64,000 bases of DNA from Ascaphus truei (GCA_036426205.1 WSYH01002501.1:1-64000), one strand, 5' to 3'. Positions 10,421 through 22,574 are shown, counted from the stretch's first letter. Notes: a model not told the origin generated them from the letters alone. Numbers and translations: made by a program.

Positions 10421-10479
10421 ATCATGTGTATTACTGCTGTGAAACGCTATGTACATTAATGGCGCTATATAAATAAAGA

Positions 10480-10520
10480 CATACATACATACATACATAC
10501 ATACATACATACATACATAC
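10480..10520 (+). repeat. (CATA)n LINE tail
   Basis: About ten tetranucleotide copies directly after GGCGCTATATAAATAAAGA, the 3' terminus of the LINE. LINEs of this group end in short tandem repeats rather than poly-A. Confidence 0.9.
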
Positions 10521-11917
10521 TTTGCTGCAATGCCTTGAAAGAGTTTAAGGTTTTTGCAGCCACTGTGGAAAACTCCCTGTCACTGAGCTGGTTTTGCAGC
10601 AGTGAGGGGCTGTCTCATGAATAGCTCTGACATTCTACATTGGCAACACTTTTCTGTCACTGCAATGTCGTTAAGTGTTGAAGGAAGGGCCACTGCTTCA
10701 TCCTAAAGATATGTCATATTAAGGTCTCCCTTTTCCATCTCTATATCCCATAAAAACAATAAAGGGTGAAAGTAACACATTTAAAAACTGATACGGCCCA
10801 CAACAGCTAATGGAAGGAGACACTTTATGCTCAGGCTAATCATGTCCCTGTTGCAAGACATCAACTAAAACATCATGTAGTGCTCTAGGGGGAAGTCAGA
10901 TTGGGTTTAAAGAATGTTTGTCTTCAGACTCTCACACAGGAGAGGACAGGCGATGCTTCTGGCCATTTCTTACAATTACCATGTTTTGTTATTCATTTGC
11001 CTGTCATTTTCACTGTTCTTTCCAGACATGTTGATCAAGTCACTATTCTCATTCAAGATCACCCACCCTTTTGATGATAAGGGTGCAGCAGTTAAGAGTA
11101 GGACTATGCAAAGCACAGGGGTTGTTGCGTGGGTAAGTGTTTTCTCTATTATTCGCAGCCTTGTTGTATGAGGCGTTGCTGAGAAAACAGAGACACAAAT
11201 ATTGGAGATCCCCAATAATTATCGCTGCCAACACCAACCGCCTGTTGTAATCAACTGTGTCCACATCCAAAACACCATTCCAAAGTGTTTGGAAACAGTT
11301 TCAGGCGAGGAGAATCCTGCTTGTGCAGCCAACACAACATAGACAAACAATTTCTTTAAAGTGCAGGTCTCCTCTAAGGTAGCGATACAAAATAGAGCTC
11401 TACTCACAAGGTCATAATGCAATTACCCATTTAAAGCTGCAGACCAAGCACTAGCCTATATGTGTTTTTTTTAATACATCCGTTCTGTACTGAGAAAATA
11501 CTTCTTGCATTTAAAAAAAAAACCCAACAACTCTGAAAGACATTTTTAATGTATTAGAATGTAACACGTATTTTTTTATTTCAATAGCAACCATTTACAA
11601 AGTCACATCCCCTTCCTCTTCTGAAACAGGCTCTGGCACACTCCTTTTTGAGCCCTGCCCTCTCTCTAGCAGTGCACCAATTGTATCTAGTGACTGCCTG
11701 GTCACATGATCTTCCCCACAGAACTTTGTATCTTTAATCCTCTTCTGCTGCACTGACAGCCATTTAGTGAACCCCCGAGTCGAATCTTCGCCGATCCATC
11801 ACAGGAGAACGGATCGATTGTCAACTTAGCTAATTACTTATCATTGCGTGGATTGTATTGATGCACATATTAAAGAGGAAAAAATAAAATAAGAAACGGC
11901 AGCTTGGACTGCGGCTT
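10521..11917. other. No gene recognised
   Basis: Unique-looking, AT-balanced sequence. Short open frames here show no domain I recognise. No clear repeat boundaries. Confidence 0.5.
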
Positions 11918-12040
11918 TAATGTGGCAGACAAAAACAGTGAAAAGACAAAGGTTCAGGTCCCATATGGACCTTTCATCAGATAAAAGGTCCACATGGGAC
12001 CTGAAATGTTGTCTTCCCACTGTTCTTGGCTGCCACATTA
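11918..12040. repeat. Imperfect palindrome, ~57-bp arms
   Basis: The sequence reading TTAATGTGGCAGACAAAAAC returns inverted at its right end; the centre is AAAGGTCC/GGACCTTT around CATCAGATA. The arms diverge by about a tenth. It could form a hairpin, and may be a small foldback element. Confidence 0.8.
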
Positions 12041-13599
12041 AATGGAGAACTTCATTGTGAACTTGTGAGTAGAGCTCTGCTTTGTATCTCTGTCTTAGAT
12101 AAGACCTTGCACATCCAAACCCCAGCATCGCTGGGAACATGCAGAAAACCCCACTGAACATTAACCCTGTTGCTAGTACAGTATGTATACGAAATTCTGC
12201 GGTAACCCCTTCAGTGGTAGAAGGGGATGAAGGGCCAGTGATTACGGTTAAGTTAGAGGAGATGTTTGGCAGGAGACAGTTTTACTGTGCCATTGTTCTG
12301 TAAGCATTCGGACTTCCGCGGAGTGTCACCTAGGGAGCACTTTTTCCTTTGCACCAGCTTATAACGGCAGCAGCAATATCACTCACTCCCAATTACAGCC
12401 GAACCGGCTACGGAACACGAGCGGCTGTTCAGTATATCAAAAAAACTCTACTAATGTCGTCGAGCCCGTCAGTGATTTACTTTTCAATACAAGAATCGGC
12501 ATCAAGTCCATGAAACTTTTATAACATGTCTAATAAATGGGATACAAGTTTCTAAAACATTTAGGATTAGCATAAGATAAGTCTTTAATAGTATATAAAG
12601 GCATAAAATAGTTTCATGAAATGACTCCTCTTACTCCTCAAGTCACCGGATGAAAAAAATGGGGGTGGGGGAGCGCGCATCAGGTACATTAACTTTAAGG
12701 CCCAGATGGACTAAGTTCCGCTAAATTCTTGGACGATGCATGGCTGGACGGAGATCTGCATCGGCGAGGAGAAGAGCGGCAGGAATGGCGGGATCTCTGT
12801 TGGGTGGAGGACCTCAGGGAGCAGGCGAGAATAAAGGGCCTTGTCTGGCCGATCACGAGTATCCTGGGGGCTAAAGCAGGATAGGAGGAGGCGGCGTCAG
12901 ATGAGGATCCAGATGAGGCAGGAGATCTGATGAGCAGGGGCATGCTGGGGGTGAGCCCGCGCAGCGAGGGACAGGCAGGATCCGGCATCGGTGGGCCTAC
13001 CACACAGAGGAGTGGGAGCCAGAGAGACAGGCTGGATGCCGGATGCCGATTCGAGGTGGGCCCAATGTGGGAGGTGACATCTTAGGAGCACGTGCGGGGC
13101 CAGCCAGGCAGGGCGGCTCGACGAGATCAGCTGAAGGCATCAGGGAAGGCAGGCGAGGTGTGAGGGTGCCCTTCATGGCAGCCAGAAGGAACTGCAGCCC
13201 ATGGAGTGACTCGTCCCCTGGAGAGCCACCTTGTGCAACGCGTGAGGAAAGAAGCGCAGGTCTGTGGTGGGTCAACAGGGAGTAGTAGAAGAGGGTCAGA
13301 GAGGATTAGGAGTGGATCAGTGTAGGTTGAGCTTAATGTATGGGGGCTTTAGAAGGAGAGTTCCGTTAAAGGGGAGTAGGGAATCCAGGTATGGTAGAGC
13401 AGAGTGGTGACACAGGTGTCCTTAGGCAAGTTGCGGGGTGGCAGCGCGGGGGGAATAAGGGTATGACGTGTTTAGGGCTTGGGTCAGAGGTGGCCAGTGG
13501 AGGCGTGGGCAGCGGTGGGGTCAGAGGTCGGGGTGGCGGAAGTTCCACAAGGGCTGTTAGTAGGAGCGGGAGGAAATGTGGTCCTGCCAGGGGTGGCGG
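12041..13599. other. No gene recognised; G-rich 12.65-13.6 kb
   Basis: The first half is featureless. From about 12660 the plus strand is purine- and G-rich, and open frames on both strands reflect composition rather than conserved protein. It adjoins the Harbinger relic and may belong to it. Confidence 0.4.
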
Positions 13600-13890
13600 T
13601 GACACCGGGGGTACAAGCAGCAGAATAGCTGGCTTCCCCACTGTGATGTGTTCAATAGACTGCACACACTTAGCTTTAGTACCATCCAGAGAGGGAACAG
13701 GAATACCGCAATAGAAAGCATCATTTTCCCAATATTCAGGTGGTATATGATGCAACATTGCAGATTATCAATGTGGTTGCTGGCTTTCCAGGCTCTTGTC
13801 ACGATGCCCATATTCTGTGTCACTTATCCATTGGATGGCATTTTTAGGGGGCAGATTTGGAGATATGGCTGTTGGGTGAAATAATAAAAT
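13600..13890 (+). pseudogene. PIF/Harbinger transposase fragment
   Basis: The DDE transposase of PIF/Harbinger elements (the family from which the host gene HARBI1 derives) cuts and pastes the element. Frame 2 reads AGFPTVMCSIDCTHLALVPS, with the first catalytic Asp in DCTH. After a 1-nt shift near 13690, frame 3 reads QEYRNRKHHFPNIQVVYDAT, then IINVVAGFPGSCHDAHIL with the second Asp. A stop follows SIGWHF and the sequence ends near ...EIWLLGE, where GDSGY with the third acidic region would begin. N- and C-terminal parts are absent. It is an old, inactive fragment. Confidence 0.75.
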
Positions 13891-14405
13891 AAAAAAAACA
13901 CTACAGCACATATTTATTGAAGAACACAAAACTTTATCACAACCTAACTTCCATTTACTTTATTGTGAGTGAAAGCAAGTGAATGTGGTGTTTACTACAA
14001 GTATTACCTATATCATTTTATGTTTATATTTCCCCAAATAATGCATAGTATTTGATCTCCTGGATTGGCAAATCTATTTGATTAAAATGGCCATACTGAC
14101 AAAAATTATCTATTTATTCAGAGTTCTGCCCCATTATGGTCAAAGCCAAAGACATAGAGGACCTGCAAACACATGTAATGCGCTTTAACTGGAGTAATCC
14201 CAAACCCAGAATGAGGTGCAATGTTCTGCTTCGCCCAGGAAATAAAGGGGGCTGGCTGTACTCCTGTACTCCAGTTCTTTGCATATTACAGAGTAGCTCA
14301 AATCGCCGAACTCACACTGCGGCACACCGCTCCTAATTCTATGCGGTGGGTATCGAAAATTATTTTGCTAATACATTGGCTTCTATTCTGTGGTTCCCAA
14401 AGAAG
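13891..14405. other. No gene recognised
   Basis: AT-rich stretch between the Harbinger relic and the first TAA-flanked MITE. Nothing recognisable on either strand. Confidence 0.5.
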
Positions 14406-14408
14406 TAA

Positions 14409-14701
14409 GGCCTCGGCCAGGGTGGTGCTGAGCGGGCGGGCGTGCTCACGCTGGCCGCTCTGAAACACATTGAGGCAATGTATGTGACCAGCGTGAGCAA
14501 GCGTCCGCGCATGCTTGGCGCTTAGATGTTTGCAGAGCAAGCAAATTTGATTTTGCCGCTCGCAAGCGTGTCACGTGAGCGGTTCGCCCGTGATGTTGTG
14601 GCCAAGCTCCCAGACGAGCATGCAGCTAGCCACGAATCACCCGGCTGAGCAGGGCGCAGCACACGTGCACCAGCGTGCCCGCTCCCTGCCTGGCCACAGC
14701 C
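14409..14701. mobile_element. GC-rich TAA-flanked MITE A
   Basis: Flanked by TAA at 14406-14408 and 14702-14704. The left end is GGCCTCGGCCAGGG and the right end is the inverse of GGCTGTGGCCAGG. Three-base TAA duplication with GG-starting inverted ends fits PIF/Harbinger. It shares its right TAA with MITE B. Confidence 0.7.
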
Positions 14702-14704
14702 TAA

Positions 14705-15221
14705 GGCTAAGGCCCCGCTTCCTCAGTCAGCGCGCCCGCACTGCAGACAGGCGGGACGCTGACAGACAGACACAGACCGCGATATGCGGTCTGTAGGGAG
14801 TGGGAGCCGGAGCGGGAGGTGGGCGGGAGTGGGAGGGGGGGCGTGGCTTGAGCGGAAGAACCCGCTACTCCCCCCCCCTCTCTCCCTCCACGGGCTCGGG
14901 CTGCAGGAGGGAGCTGCTGCGGGCTGCTGTAAGGTAAGCAGCTCCCTCCTCCTTCTGCCACAAAAACACACACACACTACCTTGAGTAGGAAGCTGGCTG
15001 ATGACAGCTCTCGCTCCCACCGCTGATTGGCTCATCAGCGCACCATGTGACGCGTCACCGCTCGGGATCACAATTTTCTTGAATCCCCTGCCGGCTGATG
15101 CGTCACAGTGCGTAGTGAGCCGTCAGCGAGGGGGGACTGGGACCGGCTAGGGAGGATTCCCCTGCTGGTGGGGAACGCTCGCGCGGCCGTCCGCGCCGCC
15201 GAGCGCAGCGGGTCCCAGCCC
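14705..15221. mobile_element. GC-rich TAA-flanked MITE B
   Basis: The left end is GGCTAAGGCCCCGC and the right end is the inverse of GGGCTGGGACCCGC; TAA lies at 14702-14704 and 15222-15224. It is over 65% GC, with CpG-rich ends and a CA run in the middle. Same family as MITE C at 23012. Confidence 0.7.
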
Positions 15222-15224
15222 TAA

Positions 15225-16266
15225 GAGTCTTGAGAGATCTTGTTCTTCATAATGCCCTTCACTCCCTGAATATATGGGATTTCATCAACTACAAAAAAGG
15301 TTTATCCACCCGTGGCTCTAATTCCCCTGTTTAACAACCCCTTTTTAAATCCGGTACAGGTAGAATTTACATTTCTGGATAAATAACAGCATTACAAAGA
15401 TTAGAGACATAACTAAACATGGGAAAGTTAAATAATTTGAACAGTTAAAGATCCCTAGCACCAAATTTTACAGCTATTTAAAAATTAGAGACTTTATTCA
15501 TAAGACATTTCCAACTGTTATCTCAAGCACCAATACTTACTTTGAGAGGATTTGTAGGACCTCCCTCCATGGGAAAAGTTTATGATCAGTTCTTTATACA
15601 GTATGAATCTGATTCCACTGAGCCAAAATAAAGACTCACACCATATTACACAATGGGAATCAGATTCTTGGAGTCCACTGCTTCAGTTCCATCAATACAT
15701 TTATTAAGGAAAATAGTTACAACTTAACAAAATGTACGGTCAGTTTTCACAAGTGTGTTATATGGGACATGGACGTGCGTGTATGCAACCTTTTCTGTAT
15801 ATGCTGTATGTGATATGTATGTACCCCCTCTCTTTCCTTTAGTACCTCCTCGCTTTTTTATTTTCTGTACCACAAATACAGATTCAGCAATGTGCAGGCA
15901 TTATAACACAAAGCAATATTATCCATCGAAATCCCTCCATTTGCCGTTTTCCGCATGAGATGACAAAGTTTTCTTTTCTGAGGAAAAAAAAGTAAAATTT
16001 TTACTGTAATAGTCAGTCCCCACAGTCAGTCCCACCAATAATTTTCTCGGGGGGCGTCTCCTGTTCACATGCGCATGCGCCTACTGTTGATGTGATGACA
16101 CGCATATGCGTTTCAAGAAGGTTCCAATCAATGCGCATGCGCCTAGCGTTCCACCAATTGTTCAGTATGTACTGTAGAAGCTGCTCAGCCAATGATATTG
16201 CTTACAGGAGATTCGCTTGACTGTACATTGATATTTCAAAAACAGAATAAAATACGGCAACATTAG
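15225..16266. other. No gene recognised; 3' flank of the forkhead locus
   Basis: Mostly AT-rich. The GCGCATGCGC-type palindromes at about 16070 and 16135 resemble NRF1-like or CpG-containing sites but could be chance. On the minus strand, AATAAA (plus TTTATT at about 15699) could serve as a polyadenylation signal for the forkhead reading frame, about 570 bp after its stop; this is speculative. Confidence 0.35.
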
Positions 16267-16918
16267 TCACCATAGACTTTGCCAATCAGCTGGCGCCGAG
16301 CCACTGCCACTCCTGTATTCTTGATCATACACGTAGTTGCCAGGTGACAGCGGGACTACTACACCTGTAGTCAGCTGATGAGTCTGGAAATCGCTTAGGT
16401 ACATGCAAGCTTGCTGGAATCTGTACGCGAAATCTGGCTCAGGCTGCAGGTATCCGGGCGGGGACAGACAGCAAGGGTTGTCGGTCACCAGGTTTTCACT
16501 GATGGTCGGACCGTTATTGGAAGCCGGTGCTGGTGCTGGCGCATTGCTTGCAGACTGACGTTTTTGTTTTTTTAAACATGACCTTGCGCCTTTTGAAGTC
16601 TCCATGATCATAGATATGGGAAAAACCCGGTGATACACATCAATACCCTCCAATAACATCGGGATCAATACGAAAAAAACATGGATCGATACATAACTTT
16701 TTCCTTATTGCACCCTTCCACACACGAGCATCTGGTGAAAATTTGTAAAAGTCATAGTTTACGATAAAATACTGATACATTTGAACAACTGTTGCCATCT
16801 TATCATCTGTTGCATTAATCGCGGCCAATATTAAATAAGCGTACGTTCTGTCGGGTTTTTGGAACACGGACTGCGGTGGTGCACTCATGTCGAGACTCTC
16901 AGGACAATAAAACACCAT
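16267..16918 (-). pseudogene. Divergent forkhead-box protein, frame-broken
   Basis: Winged-helix DNA-binding protein by sequence. Frame 16640-16918 (92 codons; a second Met is codon 11) has the forkhead from about residue 20: RTYAYLILAAIN (helix 1), MATVVQMYQYFI (helix 2), YDFYKFSPDARVWKGAIRKK (turn and helix 3) and LCIDPCFFRI (start of the wing). The frame stops at TGA just after GGY, where forkheads have Trp. The next frame (16668-16267) goes on with VFPISMIMETSKG, a basic KKQKRQ as found at the end of forkheads, an Ala/Pro-rich linker and a Tyr/Ser-rich tail ending DWQSLW. Helix 3, normally with Asn and His contacts (W-NS-IRHNLS), reads WKGAIRKKLC, so the usual base contacts are gone. Intronless over this span. 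It could be a decayed retrocopy, or a fast-evolving gene with an intron or sequence error at the break. Confidence 0.6.
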
Positions 16919-17815
16919 ACACTGTGCATGTATTTTTTTAATATGAAAAGCCTAAATTGATACATTATTGTAACTTCTTCAGTCCCAAGGCCAATTTACA
17001 ATGGACCACTGTGGTATTCTTTTAAACACCTGCAAGTCGACACATTACTGAAGCGCATGCGCATTACAATTCATGAATATCTGCCATCTGGCGGATACAC
17101 GAAGAATTGCAACCAATTAAATCCGAACCATTATCAATAAACACATCAACCGCGCATCAACCGCGGGTGTGAATGCGGTCAGAATGCGGCATGAACGTGG
17201 TGAAGTGCGGTGAAGTGCGTGGCATTCGGAAAAAAATCCCGAAAAAATTCGGAGATGTTGGAGAATAAAAGGGGCCGCGGCTGTATATTCCTAAAATAAA
17301 AATGTAAGTAGGGGGAAAAAAAGAACTACTGAAAGTTGCCGCAACAAAGAACTCGCCGTTTTATGTGTGTAGATTGCTGCTTCAAAGACGTAATTTGGAG
17401 TCAGTGAGGTGTTGAGTGTTTATATCACAAATCTGAGTTCATCTGTATAAAATACTCCAGCTTGGTACGCTTTATACTGTACATTCCTTTCAAATGAAAT
17501 CAAAACTATGAAACACTGAAGTGTTACATTTCTAAATGTATTTATTGCTTCCAGCTAGCAAACTAGTTTGAGAAACATTTTCACTTTCATCTTGACTTCA
17601 TTGTTGTATGTCCCATTTCATTAGAAGCTGCCTCGGAGCGAGGAGGCATTTTATAAAATATGTGAGAAACAAACAAGATGGGAATATGGGTGTTTCTGCT
17701 TTTCTGAGTAGATTGATCTTTGATATTCTGGGGGGCGGGGGGAGTTTGGATGAAGGTCCTCGGAAGTGCAACTATTTCAGTCAGACCTGAAAGTGATATC
17801 TGCTACAGCCCACTC
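16919..17815. other. No gene recognised; 5' flank of the forkhead locus
   Basis: Contains another GCGCATGCGC site at about 17055 and a tract at 17150-17300 with repeats of GTGCGGTGAA and a plus-strand AATAAAAGG. No convincing TATA box in the correct position for the minus-strand forkhead. Confidence 0.35.
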
Positions 17816-17920
17816 CGTCGAAGACGGAGCCACTGATTGAGCCACCTGTGCTGAAGCAGGGATATCCTGAAAACCTGACCTGTTCAGGGGGGTCTTGAGG
17901 ACTGGAGTTGAGAATCCCTG
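17816..17920. mobile_element. hAT-type MITE, truncated copy 2
   Basis: The right half of the MITE described at 392-567: GAGCCACCTGTGCTGAAGCA through ACCTGACCTG to GGACTGGAGTTGAGAATCCCTG. The left arm is missing. Confidence 0.75.
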
Positions 17921-19045
17921 TACTATAATATATGCACCCTGAAACTCCTCCCTAACACCTCCTATTACTCTCTGTTACACCTGCTCAAATAATACTGAGC
18001 CACAGTGGAGGCAAAACAGGAACAAAGCAGCTTAATACACTGCTGCTAGAAGGCACACGGGGTCTCAGGATCAATTTTAGGGTAATATCGGGCTTGATAC
18101 ATATCCTCTTACTTCCTATATGTGGGAGGCACTGACATTGTCTGTATGTCGCTCCAGTTTCTGTGTCACCAAGTCGCCTAACGTAAGAGTCAGACCTTAC
18201 AGCAAGCATGCGTGCACACATGGTTATTTCCAGGTCCCCCTGAGAATTGAAGGTTCCATGTTTTATTGCTGCATCTACTACAGAATACATTTAGTACACC
18301 CATGTGTGTATACACATCTACAATGCGCTACACGGGCATTGCTTGTGTGTGACCAAATATACATTGCAGAATCAAACAACAGAGTCGTATGACACCCAGC
18401 AAGAAATCGGCCCAAAGTCCTGCTGTTCAATTATATTCACATTTCTAAAAGTAGGGTTTTTTAATATAAAGAAGAGTATTGCGCCTCATTAAGTTACCAG
18501 ACCGCGAGTGGGCTCTCACAGGTCAGTCCTGTTATAAATATTTACAAATGGATCTGAGGCTTATGCTCCTCTATTTTCTCATGGGTATCCTCTATCTAGC
18601 TCGACTGCTTATAGAAACAGCTATTTTCTATAACCAACTACAGTAACTCACAGCTGAGCTTACTAATTAGGGGGTGGTCTGTCCAAGAAATAGTCCAGGC
18701 GCCATAGTTTAGCCAGTGACACCCAATCTCTTAACGTCATACATTTCGTATGTGATAAACCCCTAAGGCCTTGCACCTCTGTGTCAAGTTTCATACATTG
18801 TCATGTATGTGCCCGGATCTAACTATTGTTTGAAGCAAATATGGGTAGCAAAGTGTCTGAAGGATACAAGGACATTATCAGATCATCCCATTATCACATG
18901 TAAATCAAGTAACTCCTCCTCCCAGTGTCAGTAACGAATGTGCGGTAGACCTCTTTGAAAGAAGTGGCATACAGTGATATCAGTAGACGCTTATTCCTCA
19001 ATGTTATAACCAGGATAGTCTGAGATCGGTACTCCAACTCCAAAG
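17921..19045. other. No gene recognised
   Basis: Mixed-composition sequence with no supported coding region or repeat structure. Confidence 0.5.
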
Positions 19046-19720
19046 GCATCTATTATTATTTATTATCGTTTATTTGTAAAGCACCAACATGTTCTGCAGC
19101 GCGGTACAGTGGGGGTACAGAGTGACATCGATGGCATAAACTGAATGACATACAAATAAAGACAAACGAGCGCAAACAGATACAGGAGGGAACGAGAGCC
19201 CTTACCCGGAGAGCTTACACTCTAGAAGGAATAAGGGGCAATGTTGAAACAAAAGGTTAATTAACTGCTCATTGTGGGATGGAGTATGCCTCAGGGTGGG
19301 GTATGGTCCGGTCGCACAGCTGTTTCCATTAAGGTTTGTATGTGCGTGTGGAAGTAGGTGTTGGGTTGGGTGCAGATGGTAGAGTGAAGCTAAACGTTAG
19401 GACGTGGTGATCAGAGAAAGAGAGTGGCATGCTAGAGGAGTTAGAGACTGAGCAGAAGTGGGAGAAACCCAGATCAAGGAAGTAGGGGAGGTGGTCCACT
19501 GGGAGAGACCAAAGGAGGGGGTTAAGGAGACAAAGGGGAAGGCTGAAGGGGCACAGGAATTGTCTGTTGGTATGGTGGCAAAGTTATCAAGAAACGGAGA
19601 TTGTTCTAGAGGGGCGATAGATTACAGCAACCTGGGGGGAAAGGGGGGGAAAGGGAGGCACAGTGTGTACTTCAAAGAACGAGGGAAGGAAAGGGAAGTG
19701 TGATGTCAAATGGGCAGTAT
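19046..19720 (-). mobile_element. LINE fragments, minus strand
   Basis: 19046-19240 is a reverse-oriented LINE/SINE-type 3' tail (on the minus strand GCGCTGCAGAACATGTTGGT, then TTTACAAATAAACGATAATA). 19290-19720 on the minus strand reads like the distal part of a LINE endonuclease: VAVIYRP near 19640, then blocks such as FLDNFATIPTDNSC and CHSLSLITT. Stops and frame changes are frequent. The two pieces are adjacent without the intervening RT, so an internal deletion or two insertions must be assumed. Confidence 0.5.
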
Positions 19721-22541
19721 GGGGAAAGTAGGATACCTACTCCGCCGCCCCGTGTGTTCCCAGGTTTGGGGGTGTATGGAATAGATTTCAAATGTTACTT
19801 TCTTTACAGTGATGCTACTGATACATGACCCCATGTGCAAGAGCAAAATCATTCCCCAAATGCAATTCCCATTAGCATTCCAAAGGCGCTGCATAGAAGG
19901 GTACAAACAGCGCATGAAATGTCAACCATCTTTCATGTGACGAAGGGGACTTAACAGCGTATGACATAAGGAAATGATGCCCAAGCACTTTCTTATCTAC
20001 AGAGAGAATCTAAATGGACAGACTTTATACACAGTGCAGCCTGAGGAAACTAATGAACTGGTCTCCCTAATTACCTTTCTGGAGAGCCAACAGCATTGAT
20101 CCGTCTCCTTTCACTAGCGTTTTGGCTCCATCTATCCATAACAATCAGGCTGTCAGGTGTAATTTCCAGTCTCAAGCAGTTTGTGGGAATTGCTGCATGA
20201 GGACGTGGTGAGACCTTTTAAGCTTTAACTGCCTGAAAGATGTAATGTCTTCTCACCTAGCACTGCTTTTAAGGACGGGAGCTTGCTCTAGATTTTCCAC
20301 AAACGTACAGAAGGGCGACGTTTGGTTAAATTCAGCGATATTCAATCATATAATCTCAACACAAATGCAATGAAGGCTTCAGTGATAGTGAAGGCAGCAA
20401 CACAATGCAGAGCAATTGATTAATAAATAATATATCAAATACATCAATAAAAAGAGTTAAAGCAGCAGTCCACACTAACAGACATTATTTTTTGCATTTT
20501 AATTTTTTTACTTTAAGAGACCTCATCGTGTCCTTTCCAAAACGGGTTTTAGTTTTATTTTCTCTGATGCATCATTCGAGAGATGTAAGCATTTCATATA
20601 TTAAGTGTAACCTATGTAACCTCAGGTGCTAGAGATGGAAAAAAATCATGTTTTTAACATTACAGAAACATAAAACAAATAAAAAGGGCCTGACATGCTC
20701 AAGAGGCAAGATACGAACATTATAGGAGTTTATCTCTTGTTTAGGTACAGCATACGGGGTATTCTTTCTTTAAGAAATAATTAACTTCTTTAAAATCTTT
20801 ACAGTCAAAAGAATGTGGACAATTAAGACTGTGTTGGTAATCTGAGGTCAGGTGGAATCCCTGTACTGCAACAGTGACCACAAACTGTGGTGTCTAGGAA
20901 TAACTTAAAGGTACAACCATCTTAAATGTGTAGTGCCCCAGGCAGGGAGGCACATGTGTCTGTCTGTATCAGTGGTCAGGTGACCCAGCCAGGGTTGGCG
21001 CAGCAACTATAGAATGCTAAAGGAGCCTTCTGTAGATTTAATAAAAGCAGTAAAAGAGATTGAAGGGACAGTGAGGAGTCCGTACAGGGCAGAGAACGCG
21101 TTGGAAACATAGATAAAAGGGATAAAATAAGAAAATAAGTATAAACTGATAAAATAATAAGAGAGTGTGCAGGAGAGACTGAGTGTAAGAGTGGTAGAGT
21201 GACAGAGAGAGAGAGAGTGAGAATAAAACATAATAAAAGAGTGAGAGAAAGAAAGAGTGATAGACACTGAGAAAGAGAAAAACGTTTATGAATAAGCAAT
21301 TAAATAGACATGTTAGTCGAGTTGCGATAGTGCAGAGTAAATGAGTAATTCAGTATTAGGTGATCCCTTTTTTATTTGGACAAACAATTGATATTATAAG
21401 ATAAGCTTTCAAGAGTTCTCCCTAGGGCGATTTTGGGACCTTGTGTTCCTTTTGAGCATCCAAGCTTTACTGGTGAGACCTCTTTTGGACCTGTCCTTAA
21501 CAGCTGCATATGCAGCTTATTGTTTGCAGAACCGAACGGAAAGGAGAGAAGCCAGACGGTCGGCCATGAGTGAGAGACGTCCCTTGGGCTAACAGCCATC
21601 AGCTTCTCCCGCCGGATGCTTCATATTCATCATTGCGCAGTATGTTACACCTTGATGCACTTGATGAGGTTCATATACAGGATCTAAGAGGAAACAGCTT
21701 GGAGTCAGCTACAGTAAACCTGTACCGGATAACGCTGGATGCTGGGTAAGGAACTGTCAGCTGTTTAGTACGAGTCTGCGGTGCAGAGATTCCAACGGCA
21801 CCATTAGACTCACACGATTTTAGGAGGTTGATCCCCACCGGTAATGAGTTAATAGAGTGGTAACTACCCTCTTGCATCTTCCGCCAAGTAACTTTCTCGG
21901 TCATTGTGGAAACTGTTCATAGGACTCAGTCTCACAATCATCTGCACTTTATCCTCTTGAAATGGGCTCAAGTCTGGTATGTACACACTACTAGCTTGAG
22001 TACCCCTATCTGTTATCAACAACACCCTTTAAAACAGAAGACAGAAAAGCCCAATGCTACATCCAATGTGACAAAAATACATAGTGACATACTTCAATAT
22101 TCCCTTGAGTAAGGGCCATTTAGTTAAACCCTTTGGCCAAAGTGTTATAAGCCTGCAAGCCTCATCAAGGCATGACCAGTATTGTGAACATTCTCATTTA
22201 CCTCTGCTGGAGGGAGAATCTGACAGTGGGTCTTTCCACACAGAAACATGAAAAACCTGCCACTTAAAAAATGGGACGAGCTTAAACCCTGGGAGGGGGG
22301 CCTGCTTAGTGTTAGGACCTGCTTATTGTATACATTTGGCCAGGCTCAGTAGCACTCCTCGTGACACATTATTAGATGTGGTAGGTTTTGGGGTTCTGAG
22401 CTTACTGGGATTGTGTGTATATACATATGTCACTTTTTTGCATATAGGAGTGCCTGTCGCTTTTTTCCCTTTTCTGTATCTTTTTGGACAGTATGCACCC
22501 TTCCTTTACCCTTATTTTCTATTTTGTTTTTTTTTGTGCAC
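19721..22541. other. No gene recognised
   Basis: No supported gene. A purine-rich GAGAGAGAGTGAGA tract lies at about 21150-21290, which produces Ser/Leu-rich false frames on the minus strand. The rest is unremarkable. Confidence 0.5.
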
Positions 22542-22542
22542 A

Positions 22543-22574
<32 letters not shown>

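Larger units (their letters stand above)
863..10520 (+). mobile_element. L2-like LINE split by three nested insertions
   Basis: A non-LTR retrotransposon on the plus strand. Its pieces are 863-3530, 3779-4527, 9359-9407 and 10421-10520; the 5' end is uncertain. The order of parts is an N-terminal hydrophobic stretch with a 2A-like relic, an APE-type endonuclease, a reverse transcriptase, a C-terminal domain, a 3' UTR and a '(CATA)n' tail. Three later elements interrupt it, at 3531-3778, 4528-9358 and 9408-10420, each bounded by direct repeats of LINE sequence. Removing them restores a continuous 3' tail that matches the other tail copies at 26.7 and 43.5 kb. Many frameshifts and stops make it inactive. 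Assignment to the L2/CR1 group rests on protein motifs and overall layout, not on a phylogeny. Confidence 0.8.

Noticed and set aside
9573..10425. Several GC-rich 80-175 codon frames on both strands
   Set aside because: They lie within a non-autonomous hAT-like element with a minisatellite and show no domain.
12695..13600. G-rich open frames suggesting an exon cluster
   Set aside because: Frames on both strands are compositional; only the Harbinger motifs after 13600 are convincing.
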